NCBI RefSeq assembly: GCF_010015585.1
Contig: NW_022985072.1
Coordinates: forward strand, 293,869 to 353,140
Direction: 5' to 3'
Length of the DNA stretch: 59,272 bases
Source of the DNA: Eremomyces bilateralis CBS 781.70
Lineage: Eukaryota; Ascomycota; Dothideomycetes; Eremomycetales; Eremomycetaceae
Part shown: positions 10,648-20,551 of the stretch, piece after piece
How the letters are laid out: every line of letters starts with the position of its first letter
Numbering within the stretch: position 1 is the stretch's first letter
The notes under the pieces: model-generated
The model's input: the letters and a program-made list of their open reading frames with translations, nothing else
What the model was told of the DNA's origin: nothing
The model's database searches: none
Position numbers and translations under genes: made by a program

Positions 10648-11801
10648 ATGGGCCTCTTCAACTCACTCAGCCAGGCAGTCTGCCTCCTGTCCTTTGGTAC
10701 GGCCGTCTTCTCGTGATCCACTCGTCCGACGCTAATCGCATCGCAGCCACATCGCTCGCGGGCGCGCAAAAGGCGGAGGGAAGCGCGTTCACCGACGCGA
10801 CGTCGCAAATTTCGTTCTGGTACACCATCCGGTCTCGTTAGGGGAGGAAAATTGCTGACGAGCGGGTAGGAACACGAAGGTGGCGAGCACGGGGGGTTAT
10901 GAGTTTGGCATCGCGCTGCCACCGGACGGGAGCGCGAAGAATGATGAGTATATCGGCCGACTGGTACGTCTTGAAGTTCGCTGTGTCTTGCGGAGATGCA
11001 TCCGAATTTCCGATCGCATGGGAGTAGCGCTGACAGAGTTTTCGGTAGGTCGGTGTGATAGGGGCGAAGGGCGGCTGGTCTGGGATCAGTCATAAGGGGC
11101 CGATGACAAACAGCCTGCTCCTTCTGGCGTGGGCGGACGGAGATAAAGTGACGACGAGTTTCCGATGGGCGACGTGAGTTTCCTGTTTCGTTGATCGGGC
11201 GGCTGGGCAGAGTATGGTTTGTTCTGGACGATGAACGGAGTGCTGACATGAGGGGTTGGATAGGGAGTATTCTCTGCCGGATCCGTATGGTGGAAACGCA
11301 ACGTTGACAGAAATTTCACATAAAGTGAACGCCACTCACTTTGAGTTGGTCTACCAATGTCAAGGGTAAGTTCCGGTGCTCGTTTCCTAGCCTTTCCCCG
11401 CCTCTTTCCATTTTCTGCGCAAAGGTCACTGGATCATCACAGCTCACTGACACTCCTAATATAGATGTTGGAACTGGGAACAAGATGCAGAGACGACAGC
11501 ATCCCAGGATCCTGCCACGGTCGATAGCCTCGCTCTTGGATACGCGCAAGGCAAGCAAAGCCCCGCACCGGTCACGGACGTGAACGGCCGGATTAGCTTC
11601 CATGACAATGGCTTTGGGATATACACGGTGGACGTGGCGAATGCTAGGCAGGAGGGATATGAGGGATTCCTAGGCGGCTCAAGCAGCTCACCCAACTCAC
11701 CCAGTTCAGGCAGTTCAAACAGTTCAAGCAGCTCGGGCAGCTCGGGCAGCTCGGGCAGCTCGGGCAGCTCGGGTAGCTCACAACCTCAACTAGTGTGCTA
11801 G
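10648..11801 (+). CDS. Secreted AA8 cytochrome b (CDH-type iron-reductase domain) without dehydrogenase
   Basis: Six exons (10648-10696, 10747-10831, 10870-10963, 11049-11173, 11264-11365, 11465-11801) give 263 aa. The second intron is only 38 nt and is the least certain junction. A signal peptide (MGLFNSLSQAVCLLSFA..SLAGA) precedes a cellobiose-dehydrogenase cytochrome fold: GYEFGIALPPDG, GGWSGISHKGPMTNSLLLLAW and ISFHDNGFGIYTVD. The Met in KGPMTN and the His in SFHDNG sit where the family's two axial haem-b ligands lie. A Cys pair (YQCQGCWNW) matches the family disulfide region. The chain ends in a Ser/Gly-rich tail (GSS repeats) and a short PQLVC end, with no cellulose-binding domain seen. 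AA8 domains move electrons from flavoenzymes to lytic polysaccharide monooxygenases or Fe(III), so an extracellular redox role is inferred. Confidence 0.85.
11703..11774 (+). repeat. Coding 9 bp minisatellite (Ser-Ser-Gly tail)
   Basis: Eight tandem 9-mers fall in the last exon of the AA8 cytochrome gene. They run from AGTTCAGGC variants into five AGCTCGGG(C/T) units, four of them identical. They encode the SSG repeats of the C-terminal tail. The identical units suggest recent slippage expansion. Confidence 0.9.
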
Positions 11802-12091
11802 ACTGAGATGAACGAGGATGACTCAGAGATTTTTGGACTTAGGTATAGAGAAGAATGTAGAGCAAACAATACATAAGTCGGAAGGAGTCGAGCAGTGAAC
11901 ACTACCATTTGTCGCAGTGTGATCAAGGAGAAGTGAGCCATGGTTAGGATTTGAACGTTAGGACGCCCACATGACGCCGATGATGCATATTTCGTAGCCT
12001 CTGCCACCGTGTTGAGTATTTACAACCCCAACTAGTGACGACGAGAGCGCTCTGAATGCGGAGCTCCCAGCCCATAGCCTCACCCCCTACC

Positions 12092-12668
12092 CTACCGAAA
12101 CCCTGTTAACCGATTCCCCTTCTTGGCGTGAAATACCTCGCTCGCCTCAAACTTGCTCTTCTCATTCACCCGCTCGTCATCAGTGGTCGGCGCATGCCTC
12201 GTCGGCGCCGGGTCCCGCATCGCTTCGTAGCTCGGATCCATAGGCTCGGTAAACGTGTCTTTCTTCGCGGCGTTGGCGGTGCTATTCGCGGACAACCTCA
12301 TCTGCCGTTCTTCCTCCCGGAGGGCCGCTTGTCGCTCGTGGAATTTGCGCTCGCGATCGGAAGTCTGGCGCGCTTCGCGCTCTTCGTTGATGCTGCGTTT
12401 CGCGAAGTAGTAGGACCCGGCGCCGGCTGGGGGGGGGGGAGGGTTAGCGGAGGGAAGTAATGGGGAGAGCGATGCGCTGGGAGATGAAGGGAGATGTGGG
12501 AGGCATACCGGCGACGAGGAAGGCCCAGCCGTAGCTATCCAGCGATGGGAGTTAGTGCGCTATTCTCACAGCATCGAAAGGCAGGGGGTATGTACCCAAC
12601 GGATCTGATCTACGATTTGTTTAGCTATGCATTGTATAACCTGCAGGAAGGCTACCTACAGTATTCAT
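12092..12668 (-). CDS. Small DUF4748-like protein with one N-terminal membrane segment
   Basis: Four exons give 127 aa: 12668-12660 (only 9 nt: ATG plus two codons), 12609-12596 (14 nt), 12534-12509 (26 nt) and 12426-12092. All splice sites are GT...AG and keep phase. Intron 1 has a CTAAAC branch site, and intron 3 ends in a C-run before AG. The product begins MNTIRSVGYGWAFLVAAGAG, a single short TM/anchor helix. A basic, highly charged helix follows (FAKRSINEEREARQ...). The C-terminal half contains the conserved-looking DPAPTRHAPTTDDERV and KSKFEASEVFHAKKG blocks. These match my memory of the fungal DUF4748 family, whose function is unknown. A mitochondrial membrane location is possible but inferred. 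Confidence 0.8.
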
Positions 12669-13227
12669 TGTAAATGCGGGTCAGTTAGACAATGGATGGG
12701 TCGGTATGATACGGGCGAGGAAGAGTGGAGTGAGTCTAGTACTTATTCTGGCAGCATTCGGAGGCAAACTAAAGGTGAAAGGTGAAAGGTGAAAGAGATG
12801 GATCTGTGAGAGAGAAATGAAGAGGAAGAGAGTGATGAAGGTGACGTTAAAACTCATGTGAAAGCAAGGAAAGAGCGATCGTGATGCACCAGTGAACGGA
12901 GGAAGGTGCACATCCAGATGGTACGACATCGCAAACTTTTTGTGGGGCCAGGCGATCACCTCCGACGTTCCCCGCAAACGCAACTCACCATCATCATCAC
13001 CATTAACATCTGATACTACACAGTACACGCTACCCTCAGCTGTAATATGTATTTGATGAAGAAATGAAAGGTTGGAGATACGGACAGGATTCTCCGGTTC
13101 TCCAAGTTTACGTCTCCGGAGTTGGTCTCTTTAAAGGACGATAGAGTATACGTCAAGTCGACTGGACGATAGCTTCACGAGAGTCTACATTGGAGTTTCA
13201 AGCCATTGAATGCTCAAGAGCCACAAT

Positions 13228-13809
13228 ATGGCACAAAATCGTACGTTCCATCCTCAATCTCTCCATCTATTCGAACGTGTTTAACACGAACTCCCAGGCC
13301 ACCATACCCTTCTCCAACAACTCCCACTCACCGTCTCCCCCTTCCTAAACCTCCCCACCGCCACCACTCTCTCATACACCTACAAAACCCTCCCGTCCAC
13401 CCTCCCCCCCTCCATTCTTGACTCCCCCTCCGCCTCCCCAACCGACCAACCCCAACCCCAGCCCAAATACGTCATCTCCCACGCCACCGGCCACGCCGCC
13501 CACCCCAGCTCGATCCTTGCGTCCTGCGAAGCGCTCGTCTCGCACCTGGATGCGCAGAGACGGGAGGCGGAGGAGGCGGTGAGGGGGTGGGAGCAAGGGA
13601 TTCGGGAGCGGGAGCTAGCGGAGAAGAGGAGGGTTGCGCCGGGGTGGTTGGATGCGGAGGAGAGGCTGCTGGTGCCGGAGAGGTCGGGGGCGGGGGAGCA
13701 GGAGGGTGGAGGGGCTGTGCATGGGGTGGAAGTGGTGGATCGGAGGGAGGGAGAGGGGAGGGAGGGGGAGGAGTTAGATCGGGCGTTTGGGGGGATGAAG
13801 GTTGGGTGA
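13228..13809 (+). CDS. Conserved hypothetical protein, coiled-coil C-terminal half
   Basis: Two exons (13228-13240, 13298-13809) give 174 aa. The first coding exon is 13 nt (MAQN plus one base) and the intron is 57 nt. Splicing makes a continuous frame, whereas the unspliced frame is interrupted. The N-terminal ~60 residues are Pro/Thr/Leu-rich. A HATGHAAHPSSILASCEALV block is followed by a charged helix with coiled-coil character (LDAQRREAEEAVRGWEQGIR...). The chain ends DRAFGGMKVG. No family is recognised. Codon usage becomes very G-rich in the second half. It is divergent from the DUF4748-like gene, with 559 bp between the starts. Confidence 0.65.
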
Positions 13810-14772
13810 AGGTGGTGAGGGGAGTGCATGCTGTTTGATGTGAAGATTTGCGGTATGAGCTAAGAAGGGAGGATGTGAGGCTGTCTTGATGCGATGACGG
13901 AGCCAAGGTCTGAGCAGCACTTCACGGGAAACCTTCGTATTCCACATAGAGCTAGATGCTACGTTGGATTAGCGGTTAGCGGTGGTGGAACATATGGTAT
14001 GGACGCTACCTCTACAAGGCGCGATGCAGCTGTTGCCTAATCGCTGGGAGTAGAACACCTCTTTATCAGGACAAAGCAGTTCCTCCTAATTGGCGTTCTC
14101 AAGTCTTGTTAAGTGCAAACAAGCACTGTGTTAACTACTACAGATACCGTTTTACATAACACCAGACCGACCAGCCCATCCAAGTACGGAGTAACCCCCC
14201 TTTCATAAACACATGAACACAAAGCAACCAGTGAATTCCAATCACATGCCCCTCCTGCCCCAATTAAATGCGCTACAGTCAACCACCGCTATAACGATTG
14301 GATTCGCCTGTACGGATTCAATCGTTATAGCGAAGGTTGACTGTACATAATTCAACCTGATCAATTTAACTCCCCGTGGAAATGGTCACGCTGGTTTCAC
14401 AACCGACACCGATCAAGTACGGCTGAAAAACCAAGACTAGCCTGACAAGTTGGACCATCGCGCCTTTAAACCGGTGTTTAGATGGAAAAACCACGGAGCC
14501 TCCGAGATAGTGGCGGTTCTATCTCCTCCCTGGGGTGGGGGGGGTTTATGGTTTTGCTCTCTGGAGGGGCGTTCGGGGAAGGCTTTCAGGGGGAAAGGGG
14601 TTGGGGATTGGGTCACAGGTTCGAGTCGCACTGGGGGCATTTCTCTTTGGAGTGGGAAATGAATATCTTCGTTAGGGGTTTGAGATCAATGGCATGGTGT
14701 TAAGTATGCACCGTGTGTATATATTTGAAGGAACGCCCAAGATTCTAAGGTGAGGCAATCTCCGTATCAGCC
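13810..14772. other. Intergenic between convergent genes; holds a palindromic mini-element
   Basis: This is the tail-to-tail gap between the small hypothetical and the ING-family gene. It contains the 68 bp palindromic element at 14276-14343. A G-rich stretch near 14610-14640 resembles a tRNA B-box (GGTTCGAGTC) but has no foldable tRNA around it. Confidence 0.6.
14276..14343. mobile_element. 68 bp palindromic mini-element flanked by TA (TIR-only pogo/mariner-like remnant)
   Basis: The left arm CAGTCAACCACCGCTATAAC at 14276 reads inverted, with two mismatches, from 14343 back (CAGTCAACCTTCGCTATAAC). Including the next bases, the arms match over ~31 bp with a few differences. They meet almost directly, leaving a ~6 bp centre. 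TA dinucleotides flank both ends (14274-14275 and 14344-14345). CAG...CTG termini with TA duplication fit Tc1/mariner/pogo-type transposition. There is no coding capacity. Confidence 0.75.
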
Positions 14773-16907
14773 TCACTGCCTGCTCGCCGGTCTGCTTCTC
14801 CTGTTATTTTCCTTCATCGTCGCCTTACACTCATCGCAATACCACTCTGAAAGTCAAGTCAGCACCAGAATAGTCGAACATACCCATAGGTAACGAGAAA
14901 TAGAGAAAAACACTTACTAGTCGACTCCGTCGGCGCCTCCTTCAACCCCGCACACTTCAAATGGAACCACTCCCGCTTACAACTCTCGTTATCACACGCC
15001 ACCATTTCCCCATAGCTGACCTGGTTACAATAGCAATATCTCGGCTCGTCGCCATCCTCATCCTCTTCCTCTTCCACCTCTTCATGCGAATCCACCACCG
15101 CGGCTTCTGCCACCGGCGTTTCTTTCTCCGGCTCGCGTTCGTCCACCTCCATCCCGTCAGTGTCCCGTCGCTTCCGCGCATTTCGTCGCCGCGCGGTGGC
15201 AGCGAGCGGCATGTTAGACTCGGAGGACGCGTGGCTGCTGTTCGTGCTGCTGTTGTTCTTGTTGTTCGCGCGACCGGATGCACCTGCTCCGGTGGCGGGT
15301 GCGGCGCCACTGACGTCGGCAGGGAACGTCGAGGTCACGGGTGTAGAGGTTTTGGATGCACGAGTGCGCGTCGCGGTGGCGACGGCGGGGACGGAGGTGG
15401 GAGGTTCGGTTTCGGTCATTGGGACGTCGGCGGGGACGTCGGGTTCTTGCTCTTCGCGCTTGAAGGATTCGGGGGCGGTGGACGGAGCGTTGGCGTTGGG
15501 TATGGGGATGTGGGCGGCGGTGACGATGGGTGGAGACACGGTGTGAGAGGCGCCGTCGGGTTTGACGGGTTGGCTTGTGGGAGCGGTCAACGGGAGATTG
15601 GAGGCGGACGACGCAGGCCGATTGCGAGCCGCGTTATCGAGGGCGACCTGCGCCGATGTTTGCGAGTTCTGCCGTCCCCTTCCCACCGGACGACTCGATG
15701 TTGGCGCATCCTTGACTGCGAACGTTCCTTGGAGAGGGGACGACGCAGTTCGGGGGGATGCGGCCGTGCCAGCCGCCGCTCGTTTGCGAAGCGGTCCGGG
15801 TGCTTGCTTCGGCTTCTTCTTCGGCGGTTCCACCGCTGCAGGCTCACGAGGTGACATTGCACCTCCTCGAGGCCCCCCTTGCCCGCTGGTCGATCGCTCC
15901 ATTGCGGAGGCCATGGCGGCACCTTTCTCGGTTTTGCGTCGCTTGGCGGGCTGACTGGCCGCCGCACCTGTGATGCCCAACCCCACGACTTTATCGCCTG
16001 CATCTGCCGTTTTGCGGACGCGGCTATTCGTGGTCGCTTTTTTATGGAGGTATCGGTCATCGAAGTCGGAGTCTTGCTGCTGCTGCCCTCGGCCTTTCTT
16101 CGCGAGCAGGGTTCCTCGCCGCGCTTCGCTTCTCGACGCAGCCGCATCATCGTGGTATACGGCATAATTTGTGTTGCTAGCCCCCTCACGCCTTGGGCGT
16201 TCGTTCGCAACCGGCTTCTTGGCCTCTTTATTCTGCAATGCCCAGTGTGTGAGGCTTCCTAATCGCGCCTCTTCGCTGATCTCGTTCTCGATGTAGGGAA
16301 ATGAGCTGTCGATCCGCTCGAGTTGCCTGGAGAGCGTAACATTTGCCGCGCCGAGTACCGCGATCTTTTCATCCAAGATCGGAGCCATGTGATTGATCGC
16401 AAAGCACATCCGATGCATCAACTGTGTCCGGTTCATGTCTGTTCCAGGGTCCAAGGCCGGTTGTGGTTTGGCCGAGTTGAACAGCGTTTTCGCGATCGCT
16501 TGAGTATGCATCGGCGTCCCCGCAACGTCGACAGATCCATTGACGCTTGCATTTGCGCTCGGATTCACGCTTCCGTTGCTCGCACTGCCAGCCGCCGGCT
16601 GCGAGTATCGCGACATCGGAGCTGGGAGCTTCGTGATAGCCTCAGCAATCAGCTTCAGTTCATGATCCGGGCCGTATGATTTCGACTCGACTTCTTTCAG
16701 CATGGAGAAATGTTTCATGACTTCTTCGGGTAGCATGGCCACCGAGTTGGTGAAGTGGGTGATGGCTGGGAAGAAGCCAGGAGGATTATCCGGTCGCGGA
16801 GGCGGCTCGGCGGCCGCAGCTTGTCGTCCATAGTAATTCGCAGGCTTTGCAGCTGATGATCGAGCTACTCGAGTAGACAGGCGTCGATTGGGAGGAGCGG
16901 TAGCCAT
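14773..16907 (-). CDS. ING-family PHD-finger chromatin protein (Pho23/Yng2-like)
   Basis: Two exons (16907-14918, 14846-14773) give 687 aa. The 71 nt intron splits the PHD finger (AG...TAAGT donor after ESTS). The N-terminal ING helical region is visible: [20 protein letters not shown], then [16 protein letters not shown], and [21 protein letters not shown] long disordered Ala/Ser/Pro-rich middle (residues ~240-600) follows, and then the C4HC3 [32 protein letters not shown], and KWYCDECK after splicing. ING proteins read H3K4me3 with this finger inside histone acetyltransferase (NuA4/NuA3) or deacetylase (Rpd3L) complexes. Which complex cannot be decided here. At ~690 aa it is long, as is common for filamentous-fungal ING proteins. 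It is divergent from the coilin-like gene. Confidence 0.9.
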
Positions 16908-17465
16908 ATCGTCGTTCGGATGGCTCGTAACAGGTCGGAGGGTGGTGGGAAAGGAGGGCAGGCTCGTACGAGGGGAGGAGGTATCAAGGAAAAGAGTATT
17001 TCAGCCTTATCTACTTCACCCGCATACCTCTCAGTGGGGATTTGAAGCGGAATAGTCCAAAGACGATGGTAGGAGGGGACGGTGAAATTGAGGCTGTTGC
17101 GCATTGTTTCGCACAGCGGAGCCGATTCAAGTTCGAATGACGGAGATCGGTGGACGGGTGATCCTCGGATCATTGGACATGCAACAGGGAAGGCGCGAAC
17201 CGGACGGAGGTAGGGACGCGCGCTGCGCCACACACGCGCCACACACTACATTAGCCACGAGCCACACTTTCCCTCTCTGGACCCACAAAAACTTTCACGG
17301 TCCTCCTCCGCATCTCTCACTTGACCGCAACACCACTTCCGCGTCTATCAAACGACGCGCTTCAAGCTCCACCACGTTTCATACTTTATTGGCTATTGCT
17401 GGTTACAATCCGCAGAATTAGTAGCTCTATGGCCTAACACATTATTGCTATCTGCTTCGAGGAAG

Positions 17466-20400
17466 ATGCGGTTACGACTCAGGATCAGCAGGCACAAACT
17501 GCCGCCTGCGAATGTGATCTGGACCGTCGCAGAGGCAGCTAATGGAGTGCCATGTAGTGTTGTGGGCTTCTTAGAACGGGTCAACGAAATCATTCCTCTG
17601 GTGTCTAGCAGTTGGGGACTGGAGGATTATGTTGTGGAGCTGGACGGCTTTGAGTGTTTACATTTCAGGGCCGTGACGGAGGTCTTCAAAGACGAAGACA
17701 CGGTAATGTAAGTTCTGCTCAACATGCGTGTGAATCGCTTATTATGGGAAGATCTAACTTGTTATATAGTATCCGACCTTTAGAGACCTCAGAGTACCGA
17801 GCCAGACAATTTTCTGGTCGTCATCAGATCTCTGTCGCTGGCGCCCATCTGGTTGATGGTATTCCTTTCGGGCGACGGTACATTCGACAACCAAGGCGTC
17901 CTGCCCTCCACATTCCTTCGAGAAAGCACCGGCATCTTACGCCTACTGAAAGCGAAGAACTGACGATATCCGATGACGAACACGATGTGGCCGTTAGAGG
18001 AATGATTGAAGAGGGTACTGTTGATGAGACCGTGGAAAGCCATGAGGCTGCATCAACACTAGGAAAACGAAAGCGGCCGGATAGCCTCAAGTCTGTCCGA
18101 TTCGATACAGCTACTGCTCTATTCGGAAGCGAGGATGATGAGGACGAAGAAGACGATTTAGACTTCGAACTTGACTCCCCAGCCCTCACTGGGCTTTCCC
18201 AGAACTCCCAGAACTCCGAGAACGAACCATCATCACTTCTTTCGGAGACTGAAAGTGATCTCAGTAGCTCAGAATCAAGCGCTACAACGAGTTCTTCTTC
18301 AAGCTCGGACGATTCAGACGATTCAGACGATTCAGACGGATCACTTTCGAGCCTGGTTGCGAGTTTATCCAGGCGGTCACAGGCTGTGAGAGAGAAAATT
18401 CCCACGAACAATGCCGCAACCCCTACCGCCACGACATCGGCCAAATCGAAGACGCCTCAACAAATGGAGAAAGGTACAGTACTAAAGCAAGAGACCACGA
18501 AGATTCCGCAGCCTGTAGCGAGCACCCATACTCTGCCTGGAGCAGGCAAACCGGAGACTCAATCGCGGAATGCGCGAAAGCGAGATAGTCGAAGATTGCG
18601 CCAGCTCAAAGATGAAGGTCTCATTCACCCGGATGCTACCATCTCGGACATGAAGACAGGTGGGATTTGCAGACCACGCAATGAGATTGCCAATACCGCG
18701 CATACCACAAGTTCCATTACACCCTCTACTACTGGCCTCGAGTCTGACCCCGAAGAGAGATCAAAAACTGAACCCCACAAGGATATCGACGAAGAGAAGG
18801 AAACGGAGGGAATGAATGATGTGTCTGATGATGTCGCTTCTGAAGCTCCCTCTGAAGAGCCGATCGTTAAGCCACAAGATGCGGCCATGACTGTCGCTTT
18901 ATCGTCTAGAAATTCCGAGTCCAGCATAACGAAGAAGGATAAGAAGAAAGACAAGGCTACCGATATGGATGCAATCGAAGGGGGGGCGGAAGGAGTGAAG
19001 CCACAAGAGAGCAAATCTGCTCAAATACCCGAAGAAGCCGCTGGAGCGGATGGCAAAGGGAAGAAAAAGAAAAAGGACAAAAAGGAGAGGGCGAAGAAAG
19101 AGAAGTTCAAGCCCGATTCTCAGGAGAAACCAGCCGATCACAGTCCAACGGCTAATGGCAGCCTTGTAGCCGATGGCGTCTCAGTCGACGACAGTCACCT
19201 TCACGACGTTGCCGACAGCTCTGCTATGGCCATTTTGGAGCCGCAAATCGTTACACGGTCCAGGAAGAGTCGAGATGGGTCAACGCATGACTTCGAGCTA
19301 TCTGGCTCAAATGCCTCGATAGTCAATGGTGAGACACCCATCGAGCGCACTCCTCTTGTGACCCCTCTCTCCAAAGCAGTTGAAGCTGGCAAATCTTTTG
19401 CCGTACCAACCTCATCAAGCCCAGAAGAGTCCGCACCCAAGCGATCACGACTTGACATCGCCGGATCCCGCCGCCTCCTCTTCGGCTCCCTCGGCATCAG
19501 AACCCCTAAAACCCCCGAAGAAGAGAAAGAAGCGCGAGCGAAGCTTGCGGCCCAGGCGCAGCGACCTGGCCTCGCCAAACTCAAGCAAAAGCTCGACGTT
19601 GAGACAGCTGCTACAACCCCAGGTGCAGAATCCGAGCCGCCAGTGGACCCCCACTCGGACGAATGGAAGAAGAAAATCGACCTAGATGCTGTAGAGTGCG
19701 TGGATGAGGGAATCGAGCTGTCCACCCCGCCCTACCCGTTCAGGAACCTCTGGGATCCGCAATATGAGGGATGGCACTCGCAGAGCAAGAAATCGAAGAA
19801 ACGCAAGCGAAATACGCGGAACAGTTACGGGGACGATCACGACGCGTATGGCCCAGGGACTGGCCCAGGGACCGACTATGCAGATGAGCCCCCGGACAAC
19901 TCGCTTCACTACAACGACGATTACAATGACGACCACAACGAATACTACGACGACGCCGAGCCCGCACCACATCTGCAAGGACCCGCAGCGGACCACGAAG
20001 AAACAGTCAAGGTCACCCGCGTCCGCGGCGACTTCTCCATCCCCACGGTGCCACGACACGTCGCCAAGTATCCCGTCCTGAAGAAAGCCCACCTCTCCCC
20101 CGGCACCATCGTCCTCTTCAAGCAACTCGATTGCTCTGAAGCCACGAAATGGGCGCCCACAATCTCCGACTATCGCTCCGCGCGGATCGAGGCTGTCGAA
20201 GCCGATGGAACGGTGGTTCTCCGGCTCGCGGCGAACTACGTGCCGCGCACGACGAAGCGGTTCGTGGGTGGGAAGCGGGTGTTTAGTGGGTTTGAGGACG
20301 TGGAAGCGGATGAGGAAGAGGAGGAGGAAGATGAGGGGGTGAGAGAGGTGGTGTTTGAGGAGTTGTTGGAAGCGCGGTTGTTGAAGGGGGGGAGGGCGGT

Positions 20401-20551
20401 AGATGATGGGCTTGCACACCAGGGTAATGTACAGGTGCCTGGAGCTATGAGCGACAAGGCAGCGGTGACTGCTGAGGGCGACGAGGTTCCTATGGATGGC
20501 GCAGGAACAGATGGCATCGCGGTTACTCCGATGCTCGAGACAGCTGCGTGA
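17466..20551 (+). CDS. Coilin-like nuclear body protein (N-terminal coilin domain + C-terminal Tudor-like domain)
   Basis: Two exons (17466-17707, 17770-20551) join in phase to give 1007 aa. The ATG at 17466 is chosen because the protein then starts MRLRLRISRHKLPP, the usual coilin beginning; an in-frame ATG at 17445 is an alternative. Residues 1-~90 look like the coilin ubiquitin-like self-association domain, ending FKDEDTVIIRPLETSEYRAR. The middle is disordered, acidic/Ser-rich, then Lys-rich (KGKKKKKDKKERAKKEK). Residues ~845-920 resemble the coilin Tudor-like domain: LSPGTIVLFKQLD, then WAPTISDYRSARIEAVEADG, followed by an acidic stretch. Coilin scaffolds Cajal bodies, where snRNPs mature. 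That function is transferred from animals and plants and not shown here. Positional and motif similarity is my reading; no alignment was run. Confidence 0.78.

Noticed and set aside
10473-11249. 258-codon open frame on the minus strand
   Set aside because: It is antisense to the AA8 cytochrome exons, where the plus strand carries family motifs and clean splice sites. The minus-strand peptide has no recognisable content.
2243-11801. Split cellobiose dehydrogenase operon-like unit
   Set aside because: The GMC and AA8 genes are on opposite strands with a rhodopsin-domain gene between them. Proximity alone is kept only as a lead, not an annotation.
14610-14650. tRNA-like B-box (GGTTCGAGTC followed by GGGGGCA)
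   Set aside because: The T-stem does not pair, and there is no matching acceptor 5' strand, A-box or anticodon arm upstream.
14957-16262. Long open frames on both strands across the ING gene
   Set aside because: They are shadows produced by GC-rich low-complexity codons; the ING/PHD frame explains the region.
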